From Burkholderiales bacterium C2 (GTDB lineage: Bacteria; Pseudomonadota; Gammaproteobacteria; Burkholderiales; Burkholderiaceae_C): 64,000 bases of DNA. The DNA lies in the NCBI GenBank assembly GCA_005503085.1, contig SCOI01000022.1, forward strand, positions 42,278 through 106,277. Reading direction: 5' to 3'. Below are positions 56,578 through 64,000 of this stretch, piece by piece. A program made the translations under genes and the position numbers. Numbering within the stretch: the first letter of the stretch is position 1; each line of letters begins with the position of its first letter. The notes beneath the pieces were generated by a model. That model was given only the letters and a program-made list of their open reading frames with translations. It made no database searches and had not been told where the DNA came from.

Positions 56578-59196
56578 ATGAAGAAGAGAGTTGGATATCA
56601 ACCGCAGACCCCGCTTTGCGGCCAGGAATCGAATCGTTTCAAGCTGCGCGCGAGCTGGCTGGCCGCCGCCGTGCTGCAACTGGCGGCCCTGCCGACGCTG
56701 GCCCAGTCGGCCAAGCCGGATGAGAAGGCCAAGGACGAGTCGACCAATCAGCTGGACCGCGTCGTCGTGACCGGCAGCACCGGGCTGAACCGCACGGTGC
56801 GCGAGAGCTCGGTGGCGGTGACGGTGGCCGACCGCGAGGCCTTGGACCGCAAGGCGCCGTACTCGGCGGCCGAGGCCATGGAGCTGGTGCCGGGCATGTA
56901 TATCGAGGCCTCGGCCGGCGAGATGTCCAACAACTACTCGGTGCGCGGCATGTCCGGCGGCAACCAGCGCTGGGTGCAGGTGCAGGAGGATGGCCTGCCG
57001 ATCTTCTACTACCCGAGCTGGTCGGCCGATGGCCTGGTCAAGTCGGAACTCGGCATCGACCGCATGGAGGCGGTGCGCGGTGGCACCTCGGCCATCCTGA
57101 CCGCCAACGGCGCCGGCGCCACGATCAACTTCCTGACCTTCCGCAACAAAGGCAAGCCCGAGGGCGCGCTACGCCTGACCACCTCCGACTACCAGCAGCG
57201 CCGGGTGGACCTGCGCTATGCCGGTGGCCTGGGCGAGGGCTGGTTCGGCGGCGTGTCGGGCTACTACCGCGTCGACGACGGCGTGCGCCACCCCGAGTTC
57301 ACCGGCAACAAGGGTGGCACGCTGCGTGCGCATCTCGGCCGCAAGATCACTGACGGCGAGTGGAGCGTGAACCTCAAAGTCATGCGCGACCACACCATGT
57401 TCTATCTGCCCATTCCCGTGATCGGCAAGGACAAGCCGCGCAGCCTGCCCGGCATGAACGCCAACTACGGCACCATGATAGGCCTCGACTCGGGCGTGCA
57501 GACGGTGCGCACATCGCTGGTGCCCGGGACCTTTACGCAGACCGTGGACTCGCGCGATGGCTATGACCACAAGGCCTTGGCGCTGGGCTACCACTTCGAG
57601 AAGGCCCTGGCCCCGGCCTGGAAGTTCTCGTCCAAGGGCCGTTATACCGATTCCGACGTGACCGCCAGCGTGGTGTTCTCGTCCAGCAACAGCAGCTTGC
57701 GCCCGGCCGTTGACCGGCTGGACCCGGCCAAGTTCGGCTACATCAAGGAGATACTGGACCGTTTCGGGCCGGCCTGCGGCGGTGCTTGCAAGCCGGCGGT
57801 GCGCATCGTCTCGACCGGGGAGGTGCTGTCCACCCCCGAGCAGCTCAATGCGCTGAACGGCAACGGCCTGCTGTCCGACAACGTGCTGCAGGCCGACAAG
57901 CAGATCATCCGGGAGTTCGTCAACGATATGCGCCTGAGCTGGAACACCGAGCGCAACAGCCTCGGTCTCGGCCTCTTGACCTTCAATACGCGCAGCGAGG
58001 GCGGCAGCCCGGTGTCGGCACGCTTTGTCAGCGATGTGCGCAACCACGCCAGGCGGGTCGATCTGGTGGCGCTCGACCCGGCCGGCAAGGTGGTGGGTTC
58101 CTACACCGAGAACGGTGTTCGCGAGCACTCCACCTGGGGGGACAGCAATGACCGCAACCGCAACAAATCGATGTCCGTCTACCTGAACGACGAGTACAAG
58201 CTCAGCGACACCCTGCGCCTGGACGCCGGCCTGCGCATCGAGCGATTCCGCTATCGGCAGGAACGCGGCGGCTATGGCGAGTACGAACCCATCCCCGGCG
58301 CCTTCAAGCCGGGCTGTGATCGCGACGCGCTGGGCGATGCGGCCTGCGATGTGGACAACATCATCGCCAACAACTACTGGGCCTATCCGAACAATGGTCA
58401 GTACGAGACGGTGCGCAACCGCTGGACCGAACCCTCCTGGACTGTTGGCGGCAACTACCTGCTGAACAACAATATCGCCCTCTACGGTCGATTCGCCAAG
58501 AGCTACCAGAGCACCGGCGATCTGCCGGTGACCAAGATCGAGTTCGGCGAGCTGGGGGCACGCATGCAGGCCAGGAACGTCGCCGCCACGCTGACCTTCT
58601 ACAAGGCCAACTTCAAGGGCGACCCGAACAGCGCCGAGGTGGACAACGCCCAGGTCGAGATGCTGCAGGGCGTGAAGTCGCAAGGCCTGGAATTCGAAGT
58701 GAGCTGGCGGCCGCTGCGCTGGTTCGAGTTCGCGGCCACCGGCGTGCTGCAGCGCTCGCGCTTCAGTGTCAACAACCTGCGCGTGCTGCGCGGCAGCGGC
58801 ACCGATCTGGAAGCCTTGCTGAAGGAGGCCACCAGCTGGTCGGGCAACCGCCCGGAGCGCACGCCCGACCGCAACTTCACGCTCGCGCCGACCCTGTTCT
58901 TCAACGATGGCAAGGGCGAATTCACCGTGGCATGGCACTACGTCGGTGACCGTTTCGCCGATGTGTCCAACTCGGTGCGCCTGCCGGCCTACAAGACCAT
59001 CAATCTGAGCCTGCGCTACGAGCTGACGCCCACCATCACCTTGAATGCGGCGGTACGCAATCTGACCAACACCATAGGCCTGACCGAGGGCAATCCGCGC
59101 TCGGGCTTTGTGCAGGCGCCGGCCGGCAGCGACTACTACTATGCTCGTCCGATCCTGGGCCGCAACGCCCAGCTGTCGGCGACCATGAGCTTCTGA
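56578..59196 (+). CDS. TonB-dependent outer membrane receptor
   Basis: An 872-residue TonB-dependent receptor. An N-terminal signal region with a long hydrophilic leader (about 24 residues) and hydrophobic core ASWLAAAVLQLAALPTLAQ is followed by the plug domain (RVVVTGSTG, VRGMSGGNQRW, RGGTSAILTANGAG). The beta barrel ends in an aromatic C-terminal residue (SATMSF). It should bring the glycoside across the outer membrane to the ABC importer encoded just upstream. GGAG stands before the ATG. A LacI-type box lies inside codons 18-22. Confidence 0.9.
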   Translation: MKKRVGYQPQTPLCGQESNRFKLRASWLAAAVLQLAALPTLAQSAKPDEKAKDESTNQLDRVVVTGSTGLNRTVRESSVAVTVADREALDRKAPYSAAEAMELVPGMYIEASAGEMSNNYSVRGMSGGNQRWVQVQEDGLPIFYYPSWSADGLVKSELGIDRMEAVRGGTSAILTANGAGATINFLTFRNKGKPEGALRLTTSDYQQRRVDLRYAGGLGEGWFGGVSGYYRVDDGVRHPEFTGNKGGTLRAHLGRKITDGEWSVNLKVMRDHTMFYLPIPVIGKDKPRSLPGMNANYGTMIGLDSGVQTVRTSLVPGTFTQTVDSRDGYDHKALALGYHFEKALAPAWKFSSKGRYTDSDVTASVVFSSSNSSLRPAVDRLDPAKFGYIKEILDRFGPACGGACKPAVRIVSTGEVLSTPEQLNALNGNGLLSDNVLQADKQIIREFVNDMRLSWNTERNSLGLGLLTFNTRSEGGSPVSARFVSDVRNHARRVDLVALDPAGKVVGSYTENGVREHSTWGDSNDRNRNKSMSVYLNDEYKLSDTLRLDAGLRIERFRYRQERGGYGEYEPIPGAFKPGCDRDALGDAACDVDNIIANNYWAYPNNGQYETVRNRWTEPSWTVGGNYLLNNNIALYGRFAKSYQSTGDLPVTKIEFGELGARMQARNVAATLTFYKANFKGDPNSAEVDNAQVEMLQGVKSQGLEFEVSWRPLRWFEFAATGVLQRSRFSVNNLRVLRGSGTDLEALLKEATSWSGNRPERTPDRNFTLAPTLFFNDGKGEFTVAWHYVGDRFADVSNSVRLPAYKTINLSLRYELTPTITLNAAVRNLTNTIGLTEGNPRSGFVQAPAGSDYYYARPILGRNAQLSATMSF
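56629..56642. promoter_or_regulatory. LacI-type box inside the 5' end of the TonB receptor gene
   Basis: TCGAATCGTTTCAA differs by one base from the gcvPA box and by two from the sugar operon box. It lies 51 bases inside the receptor reading frame, where a bound repressor could block elongation. The match may also be chance, since it is under coding constraint. Confidence 0.35.
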
Positions 59197-59207
59197 GGAG
59201 ACATTTC

Positions 59208-59600
59208 ATGCAGTCACAAGCGAGCAAGCCCATGACAAACACGATCTGGGACCATCATGTGGCGGTGCCCGATGCGCCGCCGGGCTTCACCGTGCGGACC
59301 TGCGTGCCGGCCAACCCCGACGGGGTCGAGGTGATGCTGGAGCGCTGGGAGGCCGGCAGCAGCGAACCGCCGCACAGCCATCCCGGTAACGACATGACCG
59401 TGGTGGTGGAGGGCCGGATGCGCATCCAGTTCTTCCGGCGCGAGGGCGGGGCGCTGCTGCCCGACGGCGCGCCGCTGCTGCTGAATGCCGGCGAAACCGG
59501 CTATGTGGCGGCCGGACGCATCCACGATGCCCAGTATCTGCAGGACTGCAAGCTGGTCTATGTGCACGAGCGGGCCTTCGGCTTCCAGACCGAGGCCTGA
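59208..59600 (+). CDS. cupin-domain protein
   Basis: A 130-residue protein with a single cupin barrel. The metal-binding motif is in PPHSHPGNDMTVVVEGRMRI (two His then Glu) with the second motif around GYVAAGRIHDAQYL. GAGGAG precedes the ATG. It is 11 bases downstream of the TonB receptor and probably cotranscribed. Possible roles include sugar isomerisation or binding; no enzyme subgroup is evident. Confidence 0.8.
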   Translation: MQSQASKPMTNTIWDHHVAVPDAPPGFTVRTCVPANPDGVEVMLERWEAGSSEPPHSHPGNDMTVVVEGRMRIQFFRREGGALLPDGAPLLLNAGETGYVAAGRIHDAQYLQDCKLVYVHERAFGFQTEA

Positions 59601-59603
59601 AAA

Positions 59604-59631
59604 GACAGAGCCCTCTCGCGAGGGCCCTGTC
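59604..59631. terminator. bidirectional terminator between cupin and suhB
   Basis: Outer arms GACAG (59604-59608) and CTGTC (59627-59631) and inner arms GCCCTC (59610-59615) and GAGGGC (59620-59625) form one stem with a single mismatch and a TCGC loop. On the minus strand it is followed by TTTT, favouring termination of the suhB transcript; it sits between convergent genes. Confidence 0.7.
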
Positions 59632-59654
59632 TGTCGGGGCAGGGCGTCGCCCGC

Positions 59655-60593
59655 TCAGGCGGCGTCACTGCTCTTCTTGATGCGCACCGAGGCGCGCTTC
59701 TTCGGTTCGGCAAGCACCTCGGCGACCACGACATCGGCAGCGCTGGGCTTGGCTTCCGCCGCTACCGCTTCCTCCTCGGCCTTGATCACGCGGCTGTAAG
59801 GCGCCAGGATGGGCACCAGCTGGCCGTAGATCTTGGGGCTGCCGGCCAGCACTTCGCGCTGGTTCATGAAGTCGGACTCGCCGGTGAAGTTGCCGATCAG
59901 GCCACCGGCCTCGGTGATGATCAGCGAGCCGGCGGCCACGTCCCAGGGGTTCAGGCCGGTCTCGAAGAAGGCGTCGTAGTAACCGGCGGCCACATAGCAG
60001 AGGTCCAGCGCGGCCGCGCCCGGGCGGCGTAGGCCGGCGCACAAGGGCATGATCTCCTCGAACATCTTCAGATAGCGCTTGAAGTTGTCGCCGCGGCGAA
60101 AGGGGAAGCCGGTGCCGATCAGCGCGTCGCTCATGCGGGTGCGCTTGGAGACGCGCAGGCGGCGGTCGTTCAGGAAGGCGCCGCGGCCCTTGGTCGCGTA
60201 GAACAGGTCGTTGCGGGTGGGGTCATAGACGACGGCCTGCTGCACCACGCCGCGATGCGCCAGCGCGATCGACACGCAGTACATCGGCAGGCCGTGGATG
60301 AAATTGGTCGTGCCGTCCAGCGGATCGATGATCCAGACGAACTCGGAATGCTTGGCGCCATGCTCGCGGCCCGACTCCTCGGCCAGGATGCCGTGGTCGG
60401 GGTAGGCTTGCAGCAGGATCTCGATGATGGCGTTCTCGGCCGCCTGGTCCACCTCGGTCACGAAGTCATTGGGCGACTTGGTGTTGATCTTCAGGATGTC
60501 GAGGTCCAGGGACGCGCGGTTGATGATGGAACCTGCTGCGCGGGCCGCCTTGATGGCGACATTGAGCATGGGATGGAGAGCAACTTGCGTCAT
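59655..60593 (-). CDS. suhB: inositol monophosphatase family protein (SuhB)
   Basis: A 312-residue phosphatase. Metal and substrate motifs AEESG (Glu73), [12 protein letters not shown] (Asp90, Asp93) and NPWDVAAG are present. It hydrolyses inositol-1-phosphate; SuhB also helps antitermination of rRNA transcription in enterobacteria. The protein carries an extra C-terminal tail of about 45 residues rich in Glu, Ala and Lys ([13 protein letters not shown] at the end). The start at 60593 gives the standard N-terminus; the frame extends further upstream without family sequence. Confidence 0.9.
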   Translation of the reverse strand: MTQVALHPMLNVAIKAARAAGSIINRASLDLDILKINTKSPNDFVTEVDQAAENAIIEILLQAYPDHGILAEESGREHGAKHSEFVWIIDPLDGTTNFIHGLPMYCVSIALAHRGVVQQAVVYDPTRNDLFYATKGRGAFLNDRRLRVSKRTRMSDALIGTGFPFRRGDNFKRYLKMFEEIMPLCAGLRRPGAAALDLCYVAAGYYDAFFETGLNPWDVAAGSLIITEAGGLIGNFTGESDFMNQREVLAGSPKIYGQLVPILAPYSRVIKAEEEAVAAEAKPSAADVVVAEVLAEPKKRASVRIKKSSDAA

Positions 60594-60713
60594 GCGTGGT
60601 GAACCTGCAAACGAATGGGGTGGACTGGCGAAAGAAAAGAGCGTTGCGAAACAAGGGACGAGGCCCTGGCCGCAGATAATCGCGCATTTTAGCCGAGACC
60701 GGCAAGGGCCACC

Positions 60714-61439
60714 GTGGATTCCACACGCTTCATCCTGATTGAGACCAGCCACCCCGGCAATGTGGGGGCCGCCGCGCGGGCGATGAAGGTGATGGGTTTC
60801 GCCGAGCTGGTGCTGGTGCGGCCGCGTTTTGCCGATGTCCTGTGCCAGGAAGACACGGTGGCGATGGCCAGCGGTGCGGCCGATATCCTGGCCAGGGCCC
60901 GCATCGTCGCGAGCCTGGAGGAGGCGCTGGACGGCGTCACCTTCGCCTGTGCCACCGCGATGACGCCGCGCGACTTCGGCCCGCCGACGCGTGAGCCCCG
61001 CCCGCTGTTCGCCGAGCTGGCCCAGGCGCAGCACAAGATCGGCCTGGTGTTCGGTTCCGAGCGCTACGGCATGAGCAACGAGGATGTCTACCGCTGCCAC
61101 GCGGTGCTGTCGATCCCGACCCATCCCGACTATGGTTCGCTGAATCTGGCCCAGGCCGTGCAGCTGCTGGCCTACGACCTGCGCCAGGCGCTGGGCGGCT
61201 TCTCGGTGCAGGCACGCACGCCCGACCCCGAGCTGGCCGATGCCCAGGCGGTGCAAGGCCTGCTGAGCCATCTGCAGGCCTCGCTGGAGGCGATCGGCTT
61301 TCTGGACCCGGCCGCGCCGCGCAAGCTGATGCCCCGGCTCAACCAACTCTTCAACCGCGCCCAGCTGACCCGCGAGGAGGTCCATATCCTGCGCGGCATT
61401 GCGCGCCAGATGGTCAAGCCCCGCGCCAGCGAGGATTGA
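60714..61439 (+). CDS. trmJ: tRNA (cytidine/uridine-2'-O-) methyltransferase TrmJ
   Basis: A 241-residue SpoU-type (SPOUT) RNA methyltransferase. Motif 1 [18 protein letters not shown] and motifs 2/3 [13 protein letters not shown] and [19 protein letters not shown] are present. TrmJ methylates the ribose of position 32 in tRNAs. It starts with GTG at 60714, with AAGGG 5 bases upstream, and diverges from suhB with 120 bases between start codons. The C-terminal 70 residues are helical, as in TrmJ. Confidence 0.88.
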   Translation: MDSTRFILIETSHPGNVGAAARAMKVMGFAELVLVRPRFADVLCQEDTVAMASGAADILARARIVASLEEALDGVTFACATAMTPRDFGPPTREPRPLFAELAQAQHKIGLVFGSERYGMSNEDVYRCHAVLSIPTHPDYGSLNLAQAVQLLAYDLRQALGGFSVQARTPDPELADAQAVQGLLSHLQASLEAIGFLDPAAPRKLMPRLNQLFNRAQLTREEVHILRGIARQMVKPRASED

Positions 61440-61537
61440 GCGCGGCCGCTCAAGCACTTGCGCTTCAGAGAAGACGCATATCCCGCAGGGATGTGCAGTC
61501 GCAACTAAACTGGCCGGCCACTTCTCCCCGATTTCCC

Positions 61538-62314
61538 ATGTTCCAGCGCCTTCGCGAAGACATCGCCTGCATTCTTGAGCGAGACCCCGCCGCCCGTTCG
61601 GCCTGGGAGGCATTGACCTGTTATCCGGGTCTGCATGCGCTGGTGCTGCACCGGCGCGCGCATTGGTGCTGGACCCATGGCCTGAAATGGCTAGGGCGCT
61701 TCATCTCGCACTGCGGTCGCTTCCTGACCGGCATCGAGATCCATCCTGGCGCGACCATAGGCCGCAAGGTCTTCATCGACCATGGCATGGGCGTCGTGAT
61801 CGGCGAGATGGCCGAGATCGGCGAGGGCTGCACGATCTACCAGGGCGTGACCCTGGGCGGTACGGCGCTGATCAAAGGCGCCAAGCGCCACCCGACCCTG
61901 GAGGCCGGTGTCATCGTCGGTGCCAATGCCTGTGTGCTGGGTGGCTTCACCGTCGGGGCCGGTGCGCGCATCGGCTCGCTGGCCGTGGTGACCAAGCCGG
62001 TGCCGCCGGGCGCGACCGCGGTGGGCAACCCGGCGCGCATCATCGAGGCCAAGGTGGATGCCGAACGCGAGGCCCAGGCGGCCAGGATGGGCTTCTCGGC
62101 CTATGGCGTGACGCAGAGCGACGACCCCTTGTCCCAGGCCCTGCGCGGCCTGATCGACAACGCCTCGGGCCAGGACCACCAGATCGCGCTGCTGTGGCAG
62201 GCCATCGAGACCCTGTCCAAGGCGCGCAGCTCCGACAAGGACTGCGTGCCCTCGGATGCGGCCCGTACCGAGTGTTTCGAGGCCGCCAAGCTCAATCAGC
62301 TGATCGGCAAGTAG
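61538..62314 (+). CDS. cysE: serine O-acetyltransferase
   Basis: A 258-residue CysE. An N-terminal helical domain ([20 protein letters not shown]) is followed by left-handed beta-helix hexapeptide repeats with the active-site His in EIHPGATIG and [10 protein letters not shown]. It acetylates serine for cysteine synthesis. The start at 61538 fits family length; the frame extends upstream. A C-terminal extension of about 60 residues after GNPAR is normal in this order. It converges on slyD with a 3-base gap. Confidence 0.9.
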   Translation: MFQRLREDIACILERDPAARSAWEALTCYPGLHALVLHRRAHWCWTHGLKWLGRFISHCGRFLTGIEIHPGATIGRKVFIDHGMGVVIGEMAEIGEGCTIYQGVTLGGTALIKGAKRHPTLEAGVIVGANACVLGGFTVGAGARIGSLAVVTKPVPPGATAVGNPARIIEAKVDAEREAQAARMGFSAYGVTQSDDPLSQALRGLIDNASGQDHQIALLWQAIETLSKARSSDKDCVPSDAARTECFEAAKLNQLIGK

Positions 62315-62317
62315 CGT

Positions 62318-62794
62318 TCAATGATGGTGTCCATGGTCGCCATGAGCGTGACCATGGGCCACTTCCTCGGCGCTGGCGGCGCGCACCGAGACCACCTTGA
62401 CGGTGACCTTCAGGCTCATGCCGGCCAGCGGGTGATTGCCGTCCAGGATCACGGTATCGCCCTTGATCTTGACGACGTTGAAGAGTTGAAATTCACCCTC
62501 GGCCTCGCGCAGCTCCAACTGACCGCCGACCTTGACGCCCGGCGGGAAGTCCTTCTTGGCAATGCTGCGCAGCAGGCTCTCATCGCGCTCGCCGAAGGCG
62601 GTCTCGGGTGTCAGGTTCAGCGTGGTCTGGAAGCCGGCTTCCTGGCCCATCAAGGCGTCTTCGACGGCCGGCAAGGTGTTGCCGTAGCCGCCGATCAGGC
62701 AGGCCATAGGCTCCTTCGATTCCTCGATCAGCTTGCCCTTGGCATCGGCCACCTTCAGCTTCAGGGTGGCGATGGTGTCTTTCTGGATCTTCAT
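62318..62794 (-). CDS. slyD: FKBP-type peptidyl-prolyl isomerase SlyD
   Basis: A 158-residue SlyD-like protein. The FKBP core (LIGGYGNTLPAVEDALMGQ, ILDGNHPLAG) is interrupted by the insert-in-flap chaperone domain. The C-terminal tail is His-rich (HGHAHGDHGHHH) and will bind nickel or zinc. It helps protein folding and nickel enzyme maturation. Its start overlaps the mog stop by 4 bases. Confidence 0.9.
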   Translation of the reverse strand: MKIQKDTIATLKLKVADAKGKLIEESKEPMACLIGGYGNTLPAVEDALMGQEAGFQTTLNLTPETAFGERDESLLRSIAKKDFPPGVKVGGQLELREAEGEFQLFNVVKIKGDTVILDGNHPLAGMSLKVTVKVVSVRAASAEEVAHGHAHGDHGHHH

Positions 62795-63369
62795 GAGTTT
62801 GTCGGCTTCTTCAGCGCGGATTTCGGACGGAAGGCCTTGCAGACCTCGTCACGGGTTTCGAGATAGGGGCCGCCGATCAGGTCGATGCAGTAGGGCACGG
62901 CGGCAAAGATGCCGCTCGCGCCGGCATGACCGGCCAGGGTCTCGGCGATGGCCTTGGGCTGGCCCGGCAGATTGATGATCAAGCTCTGGCCGCGTATCAC
63001 CGCGACCTGGCGCGACAGGATGGCGGTGGGCACGAAATGCAGCGAGATCTGCCGCATCTGCTCGCCAAAGCCCGGCATCTCGCGGTCCGCCACGTCCAGC
63101 GTGGCCTCCGGGGTCACGTCGCGCAGGGCCGGGCCGGTGCCGCCGGTGGTCAGCACCAGATCGCACTTCGCTTCGTCGACCAGCTCGCGCAGCGTCGCGG
63201 CGATCAGCGGCCGCTCGTCGGGGATCAGACGCGGTTCGAACTCGATGGGGTTCAGCAGCGCGGCTGTGAGCCAGTCCTGCAGCGCCGGCAGGCCCTTGTC
63301 TTCGTAGACGCCGCTGGAGGCGCGGTCGCTGATCGAGACGATGCCGACGCGGACCGTCTGCTCACTCAT
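62791..63369 (-). CDS. mog: molybdopterin adenylyltransferase
   Basis: A 192-residue MoaB/Mog-fold protein. Motifs VGIVSISDRASSGVYEDKG, TTGGTGPALRDVTPEA and INLPGQPKAI define the family. It adenylates molybdopterin ahead of molybdate insertion. Overlaps darP by 8 bases and slyD by 4, so the three form an operon. Confidence 0.9.
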   Translation of the reverse strand: MSEQTVRVGIVSISDRASSGVYEDKGLPALQDWLTAALLNPIEFEPRLIPDERPLIAATLRELVDEAKCDLVLTTGGTGPALRDVTPEATLDVADREMPGFGEQMRQISLHFVPTAILSRQVAVIRGQSLIINLPGQPKAIAETLAGHAGASGIFAAVPYCIDLIGGPYLETRDEVCKAFRPKSALKKPTNS

Positions 63370-63910
63370 CGGTCGGCTCCACGCGCAGCTGCTCGGTCTT
63401 GATCAGCTGGAACAGCTCGCGGAAGGCGCGGCCACTGCGCTGTTCTGGCGCCGCAGCGGCATCCTTGCGGGCCGCGCGCACCAGGCTGCGCAGCTGCTGC
63501 ACATCGACCTCGGGATGCGCGCTGACGAAGGCTTGCAGTTCGTCGTCGCTGGCCAAGAGGCGCTCGCGCCAGCGCTCGCTCTGGTGCAAGGCCAGGCTGT
63601 CCTTGGCGTGGCCCAGCTTGAAGGCGGCCACGGCCTCCTTGATCGGTTCGGGGTCGACCTTGCGCATCAGCTTGCCGATGTACTGCATCTGACGGCGCCG
63701 GGCTTCATGCGCGGTGATCTTCTTGGCGGCCTTGACGGCGTCGAGCAGGATCTCCGGCAGGCCCAGCGGGGCGACGCGGTCGGCCGGCAGGGTCAGCAAA
63801 TCCTCACCCAGCGACTGGAGCTCATGGGAGTCCTTCTTCTTCTGGGTCTTGCTGGGACGATCGTAGAAGTCGTCGTCGTCCGGAATGTTCTGTTCTTGCG
63901 GGTAGGTCAT
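63362..63910 (-). CDS. darP: ribosome biogenesis factor DarP (YjgA, DUF615)
   Basis: A 182-residue helical DUF615 protein. Conserved parts: SKTQKKKDSHELQSLGE, ARRRQMQYIGKLMRK, and the RWRERLLASDDEL region. It associates with late 50S ribosomal particles. The 79 bases to the divergent start at 63990 form a short intergenic region. The start at 63910 fits the family. Confidence 0.9.
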   Translation of the reverse strand: MTYPQEQNIPDDDDFYDRPSKTQKKKDSHELQSLGEDLLTLPADRVAPLGLPEILLDAVKAAKKITAHEARRRQMQYIGKLMRKVDPEPIKEAVAAFKLGHAKDSLALHQSERWRERLLASDDELQAFVSAHPEVDVQQLRSLVRAARKDAAAAPEQRSGRAFRELFQLIKTEQLRVEPTDE

Positions 63911-63989
63911 AAGGCTCTCTGATCAGGCGGGCAGCGCCGGCGCCCGTATGATTGTCGCCCACAACCGATCTCCCGCGCCCCACCCCTCC

Positions 63990-64000
63990 ATGCCCAAGCC
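63990..64000 (+). CDS. start of an unidentified gene running off the window
   Basis: An ATG at 63990 (M-P-K) begins a frame cut by the window edge, divergent from darP. In many proteobacteria the neighbour of darP is pmbA (tldE), which would fit in position, but three codons cannot identify it. No ribosome binding site is clear upstream. Confidence 0.25.

Overview
The window is very GC-rich with strong third-position GC, and its housekeeping order points to a betaproteobacterium of the order Burkholderiales. The run pyrG-kdsA-DUF1330-eno-ftsB, split polyamine genes of the Puu/Spu type, darP and hslO fit the Roseateles/Mitsuaria/Pelomonas/Rubrivivax group. That placement is inference from gene content. 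No rRNA, tRNA, CRISPR array, transposase, integrase or phage gene was seen. No gap between genes exceeds about 215 bases.

Left part (1-9351). A hydroxyacid dehydrogenase cut by the window edge is followed by a small membrane protein and two divergent LuxR-type regulators, one canonical and one with a degenerate receiver. Next comes a co-directional run: alpha/beta hydrolase, isochorismatase-like hydrolase, XapX protein, amidohydrolase, DoxX protein, MFS exporter and a membrane coiled-coil protein of unknown function.

Polyamine region (9367-19677). Minus-strand genes encode glutamylated-putrescine catabolism (puuA, puuD, puuC) and two class III aminotransferases, with a divergent Lrp/AsnC regulator. 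Inserted in the same direction are a small monooxygenase-like gene and a tightly coupled pair: a 136-residue helical protein and an NB-ARC/TPR NTPase. The C-terminus of the small protein and the N-terminus of the NTPase share a roughly 19-residue motif. This is the layout of bacterial amyloid-signalling (Bell domain/NLR) immune pairs and is the most interesting signal in the window.

Central housekeeping region (19711-36363). It holds a DMT exporter, a TerC/Bax-inhibitor pair, a DUF455 protein, a gamma carbonic anhydrase, hslO, a probable nicotinamide riboside salvage set (surface nucleotidase, NadR-like kinase, pnuC), ftsB, eno, a DUF1330 gene, kdsA, pyrG, an alpha/beta hydrolase and mutS.

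Accessory metabolism (36440-59600). A GcvA-like LysR regulator diverges from a split glycine decarboxylase operon (gcvPA, gcvPB, an NAD-kinase-like gene, an SDR). Then comes a sugar cluster whose twelve genes (42484-56411) nearly all overlap by four bases: a Gfo/Idh/MocA-aldo/keto reductase fusion, two more Gfo/Idh/MocA enzymes, two TIM-barrel isomerase/epimerase proteins, a complete sugar ABC importer, an MGH1-like glycoside hydrolase, a LacI regulator and a glucokinase. A TonB receptor and a cupin follow. Three near-identical LacI-type boxes tie the gcvPA operon, the sugar operon and the TonB receptor together.

Right end (59655-64000). Ordinary genes: suhB, trmJ, cysE, slyD, mog and darP, plus the first codons of a gene running off the window.
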